Source: Cellvibrionaceae bacterium
Lineage (GTDB): Bacteria; Pseudomonadota; Gammaproteobacteria; Pseudomonadales; Cellvibrionaceae
Assembly: GCA_021151525.1 (NCBI GenBank)
Contig: JAGKXD010000005.1
Span: 24,820 to 88,819 of the forward strand
Length of the DNA: 64,000 nt
Direction: 5' to 3'
Below the pieces are notes generated by a model. It searched no databases. It was not told where the DNA came from and saw only the letters and a list, made by a program, of their open reading frames with translations. Position 1 is the first letter of the stretch, and each line of letters starts with the position of its first letter. Positions 43,913-53,558 of the stretch are shown piece by piece. A program made the position numbers and the translations under genes.

Positions 43913-45439
43913 ATGAACCATAGGCCAGCAAAGATTAGCGCCCAAGCGTTAAAACCTATATTGATAGCGAGCGGCATATGCGCCATCAATCCGTGCTTTG
44001 CTGCGGGCAGGGAAATAGAAACGAGCTTGAGTTTGTTAATCATTATTGCCGGCCTGCTCATTATTCAAACTATCCTGATTGCAGGATTACAACATAGCCG
44101 ACTTAAAAACAAAGCCGCACGTAATTTATTAAAATCCCACCAGAAAGAACTAGAGCAAAAAATTTTGGAGCGAACCCAGAGTTTGCATCAGAAAAATAAT
44201 GAGTTAGAAACTGCTATTCAAAGTCACAAAATCATTGCAGCACAACTGCAAGATACCAAACGCCATCTGCAAACCATGATTAATTCAGTACCAGATATTC
44301 TGGTAGGTGTAGACGCTGATGGTAAGGTGACTTACTGGAATATCGCTGCCTTCGAAAGAACTGGCTTATCATTTGATAAAGCGCTAGGCACTCACATCAT
44401 TACTGCCCTCCCCCATTTACCACTTTCTGAAGACCAACTCGAAGAAATTATTAAGCATCAGCAACCTTTCATTAATCGCCAGTTACAGCAAATCGAAAAT
44501 GAAGAGCCGCGTTTTTACGATTTGCGTATTTATCCATTAATTAGCGGTCAAGTGTTAAGCGGGCAAACATCAGGCGCTGTTATTCAATTGAAAGATGTTA
44601 CCAAGCGCGTACAACTCGAAAACATGATGATCCAAAATGAGAAGATGTCATCGCTTGGTGAATTAGCAGCCGGTATTGCGCATGAAATAAATAACCCCCT
44701 CGGCGTTATTTTACATAACGCGCAAAATATTATTCGCCGCACATCACCAGAGCTGGACTCAAATATTGAAGTAGCAAAAAAACTTAACCTCTCTTTTACG
44801 CAATTCACTAACTATTTGAATGAAAGAGAAATACCGCAATTTTTGGAAAATATTAAAGCGGCAGGTGAGCGCGCAGGCAAAATTGTCAGCAATATGCTCG
44901 AATTTTCACACAGCAATCACAGCGAAAAAAACTGGGTTTACATTCCAACACTTATTGAACAATCAATTGAATTTAATCGTAATGCCGGCTTCGCGGAGCA
45001 AGCAAAGATGGCCGACGTTAAAGTAATCACAAATTTCAGCCCTGACTTCCCCAGTGTGTTTGCGTCAGCGGCAGAACTACAACAGGTTTTTTTAAACCTA
45101 TTGCGCAATGCCTATCAAGCTCTAACATCTGATGATTACAAACATCCAGATGAATTGCGCGTAGAAATTTCTGGTTACACCAAAAAATCCGATATTGTGA
45201 TTGAAATAAGCGATAATGGCCCCGGCATGAAAGACAACGTGAAAGACCATATCTTCGAACCTTTTTTCACCACTAAAGAAGTAGGTAAAGGCACAGGCCT
45301 TGGTCTTTCTGTTTCTTATTTTATTATTACTGAACACCACAAAGGCAAGATCAGCGTCAGTTCCCATTATGGCAAAGGCGCAACCTTTAAAATTCGCTTA
45401 CCTATGAGCGGCGACCGCCAGTTCTCTTTAGATATTTAA
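43913..45439 (+). CDS. Orphan membrane sensor histidine kinase with PAS domain
   Basis: The 508-residue product has an N-terminal hydrophobic, signal-like segment (15-31), a membrane helix (about 39-58), a coiled coil (about 65-120), a PAS domain (about 120-232, NSVPDILVGVDADGKVTYWN), then HisKA with phosphoacceptor His257 in GELAAGIAHEINNPLG. A full ATPase domain follows (FLNLLRNAYQAL, DNGPGMKDNV, GTGLGLSVSYFII). The HEINNPLG type is the NtrB/ZraS-like group. No response regulator is adjacent: the next gene is trmA, 30 bases downstream and possibly in the same mRNA. Confidence 0.93.
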   Translation: MNHRPAKISAQALKPILIASGICAINPCFAAGREIETSLSLLIIIAGLLIIQTILIAGLQHSRLKNKAARNLLKSHQKELEQKILERTQSLHQKNNELETAIQSHKIIAAQLQDTKRHLQTMINSVPDILVGVDADGKVTYWNIAAFERTGLSFDKALGTHIITALPHLPLSEDQLEEIIKHQQPFINRQLQQIENEEPRFYDLRIYPLISGQVLSGQTSGAVIQLKDVTKRVQLENMMIQNEKMSSLGELAAGIAHEINNPLGVILHNAQNIIRRTSPELDSNIEVAKKLNLSFTQFTNYLNEREIPQFLENIKAAGERAGKIVSNMLEFSHSNHSEKNWVYIPTLIEQSIEFNRNAGFAEQAKMADVKVITNFSPDFPSVFASAAELQQVFLNLLRNAYQALTSDDYKHPDELRVEISGYTKKSDIVIEISDNGPGMKDNVKDHIFEPFFTTKEVGKGTGLGLSVSYFIITEHHKGKISVSSHYGKGATFKIRLPMSGDRQFSLDI

Positions 45440-45469
45440 CTTCTTCCTTTTCGATATTTTTAGTTCACT

Positions 45470-46561
45470 ATGACTCAACCACAATACACATCTGTTGCAT
45501 ACCAAGCTCAGCTCGCTGAAAAAATTGCCATCTTCAAACAAGACTTTGCTGAATTTTCATTTCCAGATCCCGTGATATTTGAATCAGCCGAAAAGCATTT
45601 TCGTATGCGTGCAGAATTTCGCATTTGGCATAAAGGCCCAATTTCAACTTATTGCATGTTTACTGACGATGAATTAAAGCGCCCCTACGACATCACTGAG
45701 TTTCCGATTGGTTCAGAATTAATGAACCGCCTTATGACAGAACTCATGAATGAAATTAATGCCGATGAAAAATTGCGCACCAAACTATTTCAAATCGACT
45801 TCTTAACGACACTCAGCGGACAAGCCTTAATTTCGTTGATTTATCACCGCAAGTTAGATGAAGAATGGACTCAGGCTGCGCGCGCATTGCAAACCAAATT
45901 AAAGATTTTTGTGATTGGCCGAAGCAAGGGCCAAAAGCTGATTGTCGATCAGGATTTTGTCATTGAACAATTGCGCGCTGGTGATAAGCAATTTCGCTAT
46001 CAACAAATTGAATCTGGCTTTACCCAACCTAACGCAGGCGTATGTGAAAAGATGCTGACCTGGGCAGTTGATAAAAGCCAAAATTGGAATGGCGACTTAA
46101 TCGAGCTTTATTGCGGCAATGGCAATTTCACCTTACCACTATCGCAAAATTTTAATCGGGTATTGGCAACCGAATTAGCAAAACCTTCAGTAAAGTCTGC
46201 GCTTTATAACATGGAATTAAATCAGATCAGCAATGTTGCCATTGCACGACTATCCAGCGAAGAGTTTTCACAGGCGATGGATAAGGTACGCAGCTTTAAT
46301 CGTCTGGAAGGAATAGATTTAGACAGTTACAACTTCACCAGTATTTTTGTAGATCCGCCACGTTCTGGAATGGACCCGCATACAACATCTATTACACAGC
46401 GCTATGACAACATTATGTACATTTCATGCAACCCGGTGACGTTGCGCGAAAATTTGAAAACCATTACACAAACGCACGAGATAACTAACGTCGCTTTATT
46501 TGACCAATTTCCTTATACCCATCACTTGGAAGTGGGTGTAACTCTAAAAAAACGCGCATAG
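45470..46561 (+). CDS. trmA: tRNA (uracil-54-C5)-methyltransferase TrmA
   Basis: TrmA makes 5-methyluridine at position 54 of the tRNA T loop. At 363 residues it matches E. coli TrmA. It begins with QYTSVAYQAQLAEK and carries the SAM motif ELYCGNGNFTLPLSQNF, IFVDPPRSGMD and the catalytic Cys (about 321) in YISCNPVTL. The terminal HHLEVGVTLKK is conserved. It lacks the TRAM domain and Fe-S cysteines seen in RlmD, which separates the two. Confidence 0.96.
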   Translation: MTQPQYTSVAYQAQLAEKIAIFKQDFAEFSFPDPVIFESAEKHFRMRAEFRIWHKGPISTYCMFTDDELKRPYDITEFPIGSELMNRLMTELMNEINADEKLRTKLFQIDFLTTLSGQALISLIYHRKLDEEWTQAARALQTKLKIFVIGRSKGQKLIVDQDFVIEQLRAGDKQFRYQQIESGFTQPNAGVCEKMLTWAVDKSQNWNGDLIELYCGNGNFTLPLSQNFNRVLATELAKPSVKSALYNMELNQISNVAIARLSSEEFSQAMDKVRSFNRLEGIDLDSYNFTSIFVDPPRSGMDPHTTSITQRYDNIMYISCNPVTLRENLKTITQTHEITNVALFDQFPYTHHLEVGVTLKKRA

Positions 46562-46614
46562 CTTAGGGGGCGAGCGCGAGACGATCTAAATTTTTTAGCT
46601 TCGCACGCCCTCGT

Positions 46615-47124
46615 CTACAAACGCTTTACCATATAAAACGCAACGTCATTGCCGTCCACATAAGTATTTAAATTTTCCTGTTGGATGGCCTCCAAATCGA
46701 CAAATTCAGAAAAGCCAAATCCCTGCCAAAAGGCTTTGGAATTTTGTACCGACAAAAGTGCAAGCGCTTGCGCAGAATTTCTTAATGCATGTTCAGTTGC
46801 AGCTTGGATAAGTTTTTTACCCACACCACATCCTTGCGCAATTTTTAGCAACGCCAAGTCATGCAGATACAAACAATTGGCATTTTCCACCAAGGCAAAT
46901 GGCGCATTGAGTGGGTTTATTTTTCCAACCTTTGACCAATAACCAACCAAATAAGCACATACTTGCCCTTCACGTTCGGCAACCCAGGCTGTGGTAGGGC
47001 TTAATTGAAAACGCTGTGCGATAACCTCAGTCGACTCTAAAAAATAGCCGGAGTAAGCTTCTGCTTGAATATCTTCTACAGCAACTAAATCAGTCAACCT
47101 CATGGAGCGGATACCAAAACTCAT
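46615..47124 (-). CDS. GNAT-family N-acetyltransferase
   Basis: The 169-residue product has the GNAT acetyl-CoA binding motif CGVGKKLIQAATEHA (about 99-113), preceded by the LHDLALL strand, and a final AFWQGFGFSEF segment. The substrate is unknown. Its ATG overlaps the rmuC stop codon (ATGA), so the two are translationally coupled, although no functional link between such enzymes and RmuC is known to me. Confidence 0.9.
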   Translation of the reverse strand: MSFGIRSMRLTDLVAVEDIQAEAYSGYFLESTEVIAQRFQLSPTTAWVAEREGQVCAYLVGYWSKVGKINPLNAPFALVENANCLYLHDLALLKIAQGCGVGKKLIQAATEHALRNSAQALALLSVQNSKAFWQGFGFSEFVDLEAIQQENLNTYVDGNDVAFYMVKRL

Positions 47125-48668
47125 TCGCTATCATCCAAACCAATTGATTCATCGTCAGCAGCTTCAATAAGTAAAGGATCATTATCTACTTCATCCTCCA
47201 ACAAATTAACATCTATACGCTTTTTGGTTTTAGCACCCAACTTACGCAAGTTGTTAACTCGAGTTATTACATTACCTTTACCCGAATCCAATCTATCGCG
47301 TACTTTTTTATAAGCCTCCTGTGTTCTGCCTAGCTGAATCTCCAAGGTTTCTAATGATTCAAGAACAAAGACAAACTTATCATGTAAAGCCCCTGCCTCT
47401 TTCGCTATACGCTCAGCATTTTTATTTTGCTTTTCGTAGCGCCAAATATTTTCTACTGTACGTAAAGTCGCCAGCAACGTGGTCGGGCTAACCAGAATAA
47501 TATGCTTATCGTAAGCTTCACGGTACAGATTGGGCTCATGCTGTAAAGCAAGCATAAAAGCAGCTTCAATAGGAATAAAAATAAATACAAAATCCAGTGA
47601 TTTAACGCCCTCTAGTTTTTCGTAATCCTTAATATTTAAACCCTTGATATGACCACGCAGTGAATTTACATGCGCATTCAAATGAGATTTGCGCTCCTGT
47701 TCATCCTCTGTGGTGCAAAATTTTTCATAATCGATCAGCGATACTTTTGAATCGATAATAATATCTTTTTGTTCTGGTAAATGAATAATCACGTCCGGCA
47801 TGCGGCGTGTACCGTCATCGCCGGTGAAGCTCATTTGGGTATCGTATTCACGACCTTTTTGTAGGCCAGACTCTTCCAGCAAACGCTCAAGAATCACTTC
47901 ACCCCAATTGCCCTGGGTTTTATTGTTACCTTTTAAAGCCTGTGCAAGATTGACAGCATCCTCACCAATTTTTTGCGCTTGCTTTTGTAGCTCTAACACT
48001 TGGCCAGATAAACGATTGCGATCCGCATTTTCTTTTTCGTAGACATCTTCCACTTTTTTACGGAAGTCGTTCAGCTGCAATTTAAACGGATCGAGTGTAG
48101 TCTCAAGCAGACTCTTGCTGGATTGCGAAAATTGTTGCTGTTTATTATCGAAAATCTTATTGGCGATATTCTCAAACTCTTTAGACAATTCGACTTTGGC
48201 GTTTTGCAAGATCGTAATTTGCTCAGTAAAGCTTTTACGCTCTTGTTCCAAGCGTGTATTCAGTTCGGTTGCTTCTGCTGTTACTTTTACCAATGCCACT
48301 TCTTTTTGTTGCAGCATTAATTGCGTATCTGCAAGCTGCTGCAATTGCTGTTTAGCTGCAGCCAAGGATTGCAAATTGGCATTCGCCTGATCTTGCAATT
48401 GTTGATGGGCGGCTTTTAATTGCTGCAATTCCTGCTTGGCGTCTTGCACTTGGGATTTTGTTTGCCCAAGCTCTTGCTGCAAGCTCGTTTCACGCAAGGC
48501 AGCCTGATGCAACTCCTGTACGTGAGCTGATTTGAGCTCATTCTCACGCAACAGAAGCGAATCATCCAAAGCCTTGCGATTATTCCTGCCCAACACCCAG
48601 CTGGCGAAAAAAAAGCCAACCAAAAGTGCAATCAATACAACCGCAAGAATAATAAATGCACTGTTCAC
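47121..48668 (-). CDS. rmuC: DNA recombination protein RmuC
   Basis: RmuC limits inversions at short inverted repeats and is thought to be a nuclease-related factor. The 515-residue product has an N-terminal membrane anchor (about 4-26), a long coiled coil (about 30-200, rich in Gln and Leu) and the RmuC domain (about 205-440). The core motifs are KGNNKTQGNWGEVILERLLEES, MPDVIIHLPEQKDIIIDSKV and YEKFC, with conserved Asp and Lys residues resembling a PD-(D/E)XK site. It diverges from murI. Confidence 0.94.
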   Translation of the reverse strand: MNSAFIILAVVLIALLVGFFFASWVLGRNNRKALDDSLLLRENELKSAHVQELHQAALRETSLQQELGQTKSQVQDAKQELQQLKAAHQQLQDQANANLQSLAAAKQQLQQLADTQLMLQQKEVALVKVTAEATELNTRLEQERKSFTEQITILQNAKVELSKEFENIANKIFDNKQQQFSQSSKSLLETTLDPFKLQLNDFRKKVEDVYEKENADRNRLSGQVLELQKQAQKIGEDAVNLAQALKGNNKTQGNWGEVILERLLEESGLQKGREYDTQMSFTGDDGTRRMPDVIIHLPEQKDIIIDSKVSLIDYEKFCTTEDEQERKSHLNAHVNSLRGHIKGLNIKDYEKLEGVKSLDFVFIFIPIEAAFMLALQHEPNLYREAYDKHIILVSPTTLLATLRTVENIWRYEKQNKNAERIAKEAGALHDKFVFVLESLETLEIQLGRTQEAYKKVRDRLDSGKGNVITRVNNLRKLGAKTKKRIDVNLLEDEVDNDPLLIEAADDESIGLDDSE

Positions 48669-48761
48669 AAGTGATCCTTAAATAAATAGGTTGAGGGTAC
48701 TGAGCTGCTACCCTAAAATTCAGTTTTCGCCATTTTAACGCAATTCTACTTCAGAGCCCCC

Positions 48762-49580
48762 ATGTCATTATCACCACCCAATTCGAACCCGCGCATACTG
48801 GTTTTTGATTCCGGCGTCGGCGGCCTGAGCGTAGCGCAAGAAATTCAACAAAAGTTGCCTTTTGCACCTTTGGTATATGCGTCCGATAATGCCTTTTTTC
48901 CTTACGGCACTAAGGGGGAATTAGAATTAATTGCACGGGTAGATGCTGTTTTTCACGCGCTGATAGCACGATATCCGGTAGATATTATCGTAGTGGCTTG
49001 CAACACCGCTAGCACTCTTGCCCTACCCCATATTCGCAACCATTTTAGCCAACCGACGGTCGGTGTTGTACCTGCAATTAAGCCAGCAGCGGCGCAAACA
49101 AAATCAAATGTTATTGGTCTATTGGCAACGCCAGCGACTGTTGCACGCACCTATACCCACAACTTGATTAAAGAGCATGCAGCCAACACCGAAGTTATAT
49201 CCGTGGGTTCAAGTGAGTTAGTACAGTTAGCCGAGCAAAAATTACGAGGCGAAAAAATCACATCTGAAAGGTTAAAACCTATTTTGCAACCCTTTTTTGA
49301 TCATCCTCGCGGGCATGAAATGGATACGCTAATACTCGCCTGCACGCACTTTCCACTAATGCGGGATGAATTAAAAGAACAGTTCCCTGCACAAGTGAGC
49401 CTAATCGATTCGGGCGAGGCCATAGCACGCCGCGTAGTATCTTTGCTGGGTGAGCGACAATATGCAGAGCAGGAACCTGAGCATCTTGTGGTCTTCACCA
49501 AAGCATCACCTGCGGTAGAAGCACTTCAACCGCAACTGTTTCAATTTGGAATTCACAAGCTAGATATTCTTGAAGTTTAA
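48762..49580 (+). CDS. murI: Glutamate racemase
   Basis: MurI converts L-glutamate to D-glutamate for peptidoglycan by a two-base mechanism. The 272-residue product has FDSGVGGLSV with catalytic Asp16, Cys80 in VVACNTASTLA and Cys194 in LACTHFPLM, the two acid-base cysteines. YASDNAFFPYG is also conserved. It opens a plus-strand series running to 57385, with the methyltransferase starting 27 bases downstream. Confidence 0.96.
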   Translation: MSLSPPNSNPRILVFDSGVGGLSVAQEIQQKLPFAPLVYASDNAFFPYGTKGELELIARVDAVFHALIARYPVDIIVVACNTASTLALPHIRNHFSQPTVGVVPAIKPAAAQTKSNVIGLLATPATVARTYTHNLIKEHAANTEVISVGSSELVQLAEQKLRGEKITSERLKPILQPFFDHPRGHEMDTLILACTHFPLMRDELKEQFPAQVSLIDSGEAIARRVVSLLGERQYAEQEPEHLVVFTKASPAVEALQPQLFQFGIHKLDILEV

Positions 49581-49607
49581 TTCGGCAGACTCCCTGCAGG
49601 TTGATTT

Positions 49608-50816
49608 ATGGCAGCATCAGAACTGGAACAATTTTTCACTCAGATAAAAAGTGCGTTCGATGAAAAATCATTGCAGCGCGTGGTGCTTTCAAAATATCAA
49701 GGGAAGGAAGCAAACCTTGAGCGAATCACCATTCGCCCAATACATATTAAAGACGATTACTTTCTCACTTTCCTCTACGATTACCACACCAATCACATCA
49801 CCAAAAATTTTACTATTGTGGATGCTCTTACATTGTTGGATTCATTACTTGGCGATGATTTCAAAAATGCCCATATGATTAGCGACCAATGGGAAATTCA
49901 ATTAAGTTTTAGCAAAAAAGGTAAAGTGCTTGTTAATAAACATCGCAATAAAAATGCAATTGGAAAATCATCGACTGAATCAACCCAAGAAAAAACGTTA
50001 TCGCACAACAAAGACAAGCATCGCTTTGTAGAACAGAGCCGCCCCTATTTGCGCGAACTGGGTATAACTGATGCCAATGGCCAAATTATTCCTGCCATGT
50101 CGCGCAAATGGAAACAAATCAATAAATTTATTGAAGTCTTGTCTGCTGCTATTAGTAATACCGGCTTGGCGCAGCGTGAAACAGTGCATATTGCCGATTT
50201 TGGTTCAGGCAAAGCCTATTTAACTTTTGCTGTGCATGACTATATCAGTGCGCAGCTCAGCGTTAATACGCAAGTGACTGGCGTTGAATTGCGTCAAAAT
50301 TTAGTAGATTTATGCAACCAAACTGCCAACAAACTGTGTTTAAACGGCATCCAGTTTGAACAAGGTGATGTAAAGCACTTTGCAGCAAAAAATATCAATG
50401 TGATGATTGCTTTACACGCCTGCGATACAGCGACCGATTACGCCATCCACATGGGCATTCGTACCGGTGCTGAAATTATTATGTGTTCGCCCTGCTGCCA
50501 CAAACAAATCCGCCCACAACTAAAAAGCCCTGCTCTGCTTGCACCAGTATTACAACATGGAATTCATCTGGGACAAGAAGCAGAAATGATTACCGATGGC
50601 TTGCGCGCGTTGCTACTGGAAGCCAATGGTTATGATACACAGGTATTTGAGTTTATATCACTGGAACACACCAGTAAAAATAAAATGATTCTTGCGCAAA
50701 AACGCAAGCAACCAAGAGATAACCGCGAAATACTGGATCAAATTGCAGCCATTAAAAACTTTTATGGTATCCAAGAACACTGCTTGGAAAAATTATTACA
50801 CGAAAGCAGTATTTAA
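49608..50816 (+). CDS. SAM-dependent methyltransferase (Methyltransf_32 type)
   Basis: The 402-residue product has a unique N-terminal domain (about 1-135), a linker, then a methyltransferase domain with ADFGSGKAYLTFAVHDY (SAM motif I, near 197), VTGVELRQNLVDLC and ALHACDTATDYAI. CSPCCHKQIRPQL (about 290-302) holds a cysteine cluster typical of the PF13679 group. Some relatives act on RNA (METTL25-like), but the substrate here is unknown. It lies between murI and the AddAB-like pair. Confidence 0.88.
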   Translation: MAASELEQFFTQIKSAFDEKSLQRVVLSKYQGKEANLERITIRPIHIKDDYFLTFLYDYHTNHITKNFTIVDALTLLDSLLGDDFKNAHMISDQWEIQLSFSKKGKVLVNKHRNKNAIGKSSTESTQEKTLSHNKDKHRFVEQSRPYLRELGITDANGQIIPAMSRKWKQINKFIEVLSAAISNTGLAQRETVHIADFGSGKAYLTFAVHDYISAQLSVNTQVTGVELRQNLVDLCNQTANKLCLNGIQFEQGDVKHFAAKNINVMIALHACDTATDYAIHMGIRTGAEIIMCSPCCHKQIRPQLKSPALLAPVLQHGIHLGQEAEMITDGLRALLLEANGYDTQVFEFISLEHTSKNKMILAQKRKQPRDNREILDQIAAIKNFYGIQEHCLEKLLHESSI

Positions 50817-50852
50817 AATTAATGAACTGATTTCTTGCTAGGAAAATTATGC

Positions 50853-53558
50853 ATGGCAGCCACCTATTTATCGCTGGAATCAATTACTCCCGCACTGGAA
50901 GGCAAGGCGCTAGTCCTTGCACCCAACAATCGCTTACGCAATCACCTGCTCCGCGCCTATGCCCTACAACAAACCACGCCTGCTTGGGTAAAGCCTAACA
51001 TTCAAAGCCTTAACCAGTGGTTGAACTCTCAATGGGAGGCACTGCAAAACAAAGGTGTGAGTTATTCCTGCACTAGCATTGCAACCGATATGCAACGACA
51101 AATCATATGGGAAGCAACGGTTAAAAACTCATCTGTAGGGGCAACCCTTTTACAACCCAAGCCATTGGCACAACAAGCTGATAGCGCTTTAAAAAATTTG
51201 CAAATGTGGAGACTCGGCAATGAACTCACAACTCATTATTTCACCGACACTAAAAGCAATTGCGCACAATTTGTAGCGTGGACAAATGAGTTCAAGCGAG
51301 TTTTAAATTTGCAAAACTCCATAACTCAAGAAACCAGTTACGAACTTATTGCCCAAGCCTTTGCGCAAGGAGATTTACCAAAGCTTCATGAAATCTATTT
51401 GGAAGGCTTTGATGATTTACCACCACTAGTGCATTACCTATTAGAAAACGCAACACACAACTTAATACGTCTACCGAACCAAATTACCAAAAAAAGTCAT
51501 TTAGTTCGCACACAAACCAATAACTTCGAAGAAGAAGTTCGTGCAGCGGCGTTATGGAGCTATGCACAACTACAACAAAATTCTTCCAGTGCATTGATTG
51601 GTATTGTCGTTCCCAATCTCGGCCAATGTCGCGATCTGGTCGAACAAATTTTCACAGAGGTATTTGAAGCACACACATTGCTACCTAATTCACCACGTTA
51701 CACATTACCCTTTAACTTTTCTGCGGGAACTCCCTTAGGTAGCACGCCTCTTATTAACAGCCTGTTTGAAATATTACGGTTACAAGATGATGAGTGGCCA
51801 TTGGAAAAAATATGCAATCTGCTTTGCTCACCTTTTTGGGGCAATGAAATACATGAGCCTGTTGTGCGCGCACATCTCATCGCCGAATTACGCAAGCTTG
51901 GGCGCATTGCATTAAGTACAAGCGATTTACGTTACTGCGCAAACAAGCTGGAAACCACCATTCCCGCATTAGCCAACTTGGAATTGAGCAAACGCTTTGA
52001 AGATGCGGGAAATTTATTGCGTCGTGGCCTTGATAATAGATCAGCGAGCGAATGGCTTTCTTTATTTGACCAATTATTATCGATTATGAACTGGCCAGGT
52101 ACTCGCCGTTTAGATTCGCAAGAATACCAACAGCTCAACCAATGGTTTGAAGTGCGTGATCAATTTGCTTGTTTAGATCGGCATTCAGCCCCCATAAGTT
52201 ACACACAGGCTTGTCGCTATTTACGTGAGCTTGCGGATAAAACACCATTCCAAGCAAAAACGCCTGATTCGCCAATTCAAATTCTCGGTGCACTTGAAGC
52301 AGCAGGTTTGCAATTTAGTCATTTATGGGTAATGGGCCTAAGCGATAACCAATGGCCACATGTTCCATCACCCAATCCACTTTTGCCCTTGCACCTGCAA
52401 CGCGAACACAATATGCCGCATGCAAGCGCAACGCGCGAATTGGAAATCGCTGAAGGATTGACCCGGCGTTATAAGCAATCTGCTCAGCAGGTTATATTTA
52501 GTAGTGCTTATGGCGATGGTGATAACGAACTTCGTCCAAGCGCATTAATTCGCGATATCCCCTTAACCGATATCAATGAGATTCTGCAAAAAAATACATC
52601 TCATCTACAAAATTACTATCGCGACCTACAAGGCTCAGCACAATTAGAAATTATTCATGATGCACGAGGCCCCGCATTAGGAAAACAAGAACCTGTACGT
52701 GGTGGCAGCAGCTTATTTAAATACCAAGCCTCCTGTCCCTTTGAAGCTTTTGCTCGCTTGCGACTAGGTGCAAAAAATCCGGATGAGCCTGTTATAGGTT
52801 TCAACGCTGCGGAACGCGGAAATTTATTACATGACTCTCTAGCCGCTATTTGGCGCGAGTTGAAAAATTCAGTCAGTTTGGCTGCGCTGAATGACTTAGC
52901 GCTGGAAATGCTTGTGAGAAATATAACCCAAGAAATTATTGGCAAAGCTCAAGCGCGAAACCCGCGCAAGTTGGGTAAAGTGTATTGTGATTTGGAGCAA
53001 AAGCGCCTAACCAAATTATTATGCGAATGGTTGGCAAATGAACGGGAACGCCCCTCCTTCAAGGTTATTGCCATTGAAGAAGATAGCGATATTGAATTCG
53101 CAGGATTAAAACTGAAATTGCGCATTGACCGCATTGATGAATTTAATAACGGTGACCGCTTGCTTATTGATTACAAGACCGGTAATGCAAGTGCAAAAGC
53201 TTGGCAAGGCGAACGCATTACCGAGCCCCAACTTCCACTTTATGCGGTAACACGTACAGATATTACCGCCATTAGTTTCGCCCAAATAAATCGTAAACAA
53301 CAAAAATGGGATGGGCTTGGCGAACTGCACGACTACAGTTTAGATCAGCAAGGTATTAAACCCAGCGATGACTGGCCCTTTCAATTGCAAATGTGGCAAG
53401 AGCAATTACAAAAACTTGCTAGCGATTTTATTAACGGCGATGCACGAGTAGATTTCAAAGATATCAATAGTGAAAACTACGCCGCAGATCTATTACCTTT
53501 AACACGCTTGGCGGATGCAGATGCTCTCATTCAATTTCCAGCGGAGAGCAACATATAA
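50853..53558 (+). CDS. AddB-like nuclease subunit (TIGR03623 type, PD-(D/E)XK)
   Basis: The 901-residue product is the partner of the helicase that follows. Its N-terminal half is UvrD-like in layout but has no Walker A: the equivalent segment reads ALVLAPNNRLRNHLL. The C-terminal RecB-type nuclease has ERGNLLHDSLAAIW with its metal-binding His, then LRIDRIDEF and LIDYKTG with the Asp and Lys of the active site. The Fe-S cysteine set of classical AddB is not visible. The ATG at 50853 was chosen over the TTG at 50835; an AGGAAA lies upstream. It overlaps the next gene by one base (TAATG). Confidence 0.9.
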   Translation: MAATYLSLESITPALEGKALVLAPNNRLRNHLLRAYALQQTTPAWVKPNIQSLNQWLNSQWEALQNKGVSYSCTSIATDMQRQIIWEATVKNSSVGATLLQPKPLAQQADSALKNLQMWRLGNELTTHYFTDTKSNCAQFVAWTNEFKRVLNLQNSITQETSYELIAQAFAQGDLPKLHEIYLEGFDDLPPLVHYLLENATHNLIRLPNQITKKSHLVRTQTNNFEEEVRAAALWSYAQLQQNSSSALIGIVVPNLGQCRDLVEQIFTEVFEAHTLLPNSPRYTLPFNFSAGTPLGSTPLINSLFEILRLQDDEWPLEKICNLLCSPFWGNEIHEPVVRAHLIAELRKLGRIALSTSDLRYCANKLETTIPALANLELSKRFEDAGNLLRRGLDNRSASEWLSLFDQLLSIMNWPGTRRLDSQEYQQLNQWFEVRDQFACLDRHSAPISYTQACRYLRELADKTPFQAKTPDSPIQILGALEAAGLQFSHLWVMGLSDNQWPHVPSPNPLLPLHLQREHNMPHASATRELEIAEGLTRRYKQSAQQVIFSSAYGDGDNELRPSALIRDIPLTDINEILQKNTSHLQNYYRDLQGSAQLEIIHDARGPALGKQEPVRGGSSLFKYQASCPFEAFARLRLGAKNPDEPVIGFNAAERGNLLHDSLAAIWRELKNSVSLAALNDLALEMLVRNITQEIIGKAQARNPRKLGKVYCDLEQKRLTKLLCEWLANERERPSFKVIAIEEDSDIEFAGLKLKLRIDRIDEFNNGDRLLIDYKTGNASAKAWQGERITEPQLPLYAVTRTDITAISFAQINRKQQKWDGLGELHDYSLDQQGIKPSDDWPFQLQMWQEQLQKLASDFINGDARVDFKDINSENYAADLLPLTRLADADALIQFPAESNI

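Noticed and set aside
46563..46616. Possible terminator between trmA and the GNAT gene
   Set aside because: GC-rich blocks on both sides look complementary at first, but they do not pair over more than a few bases.
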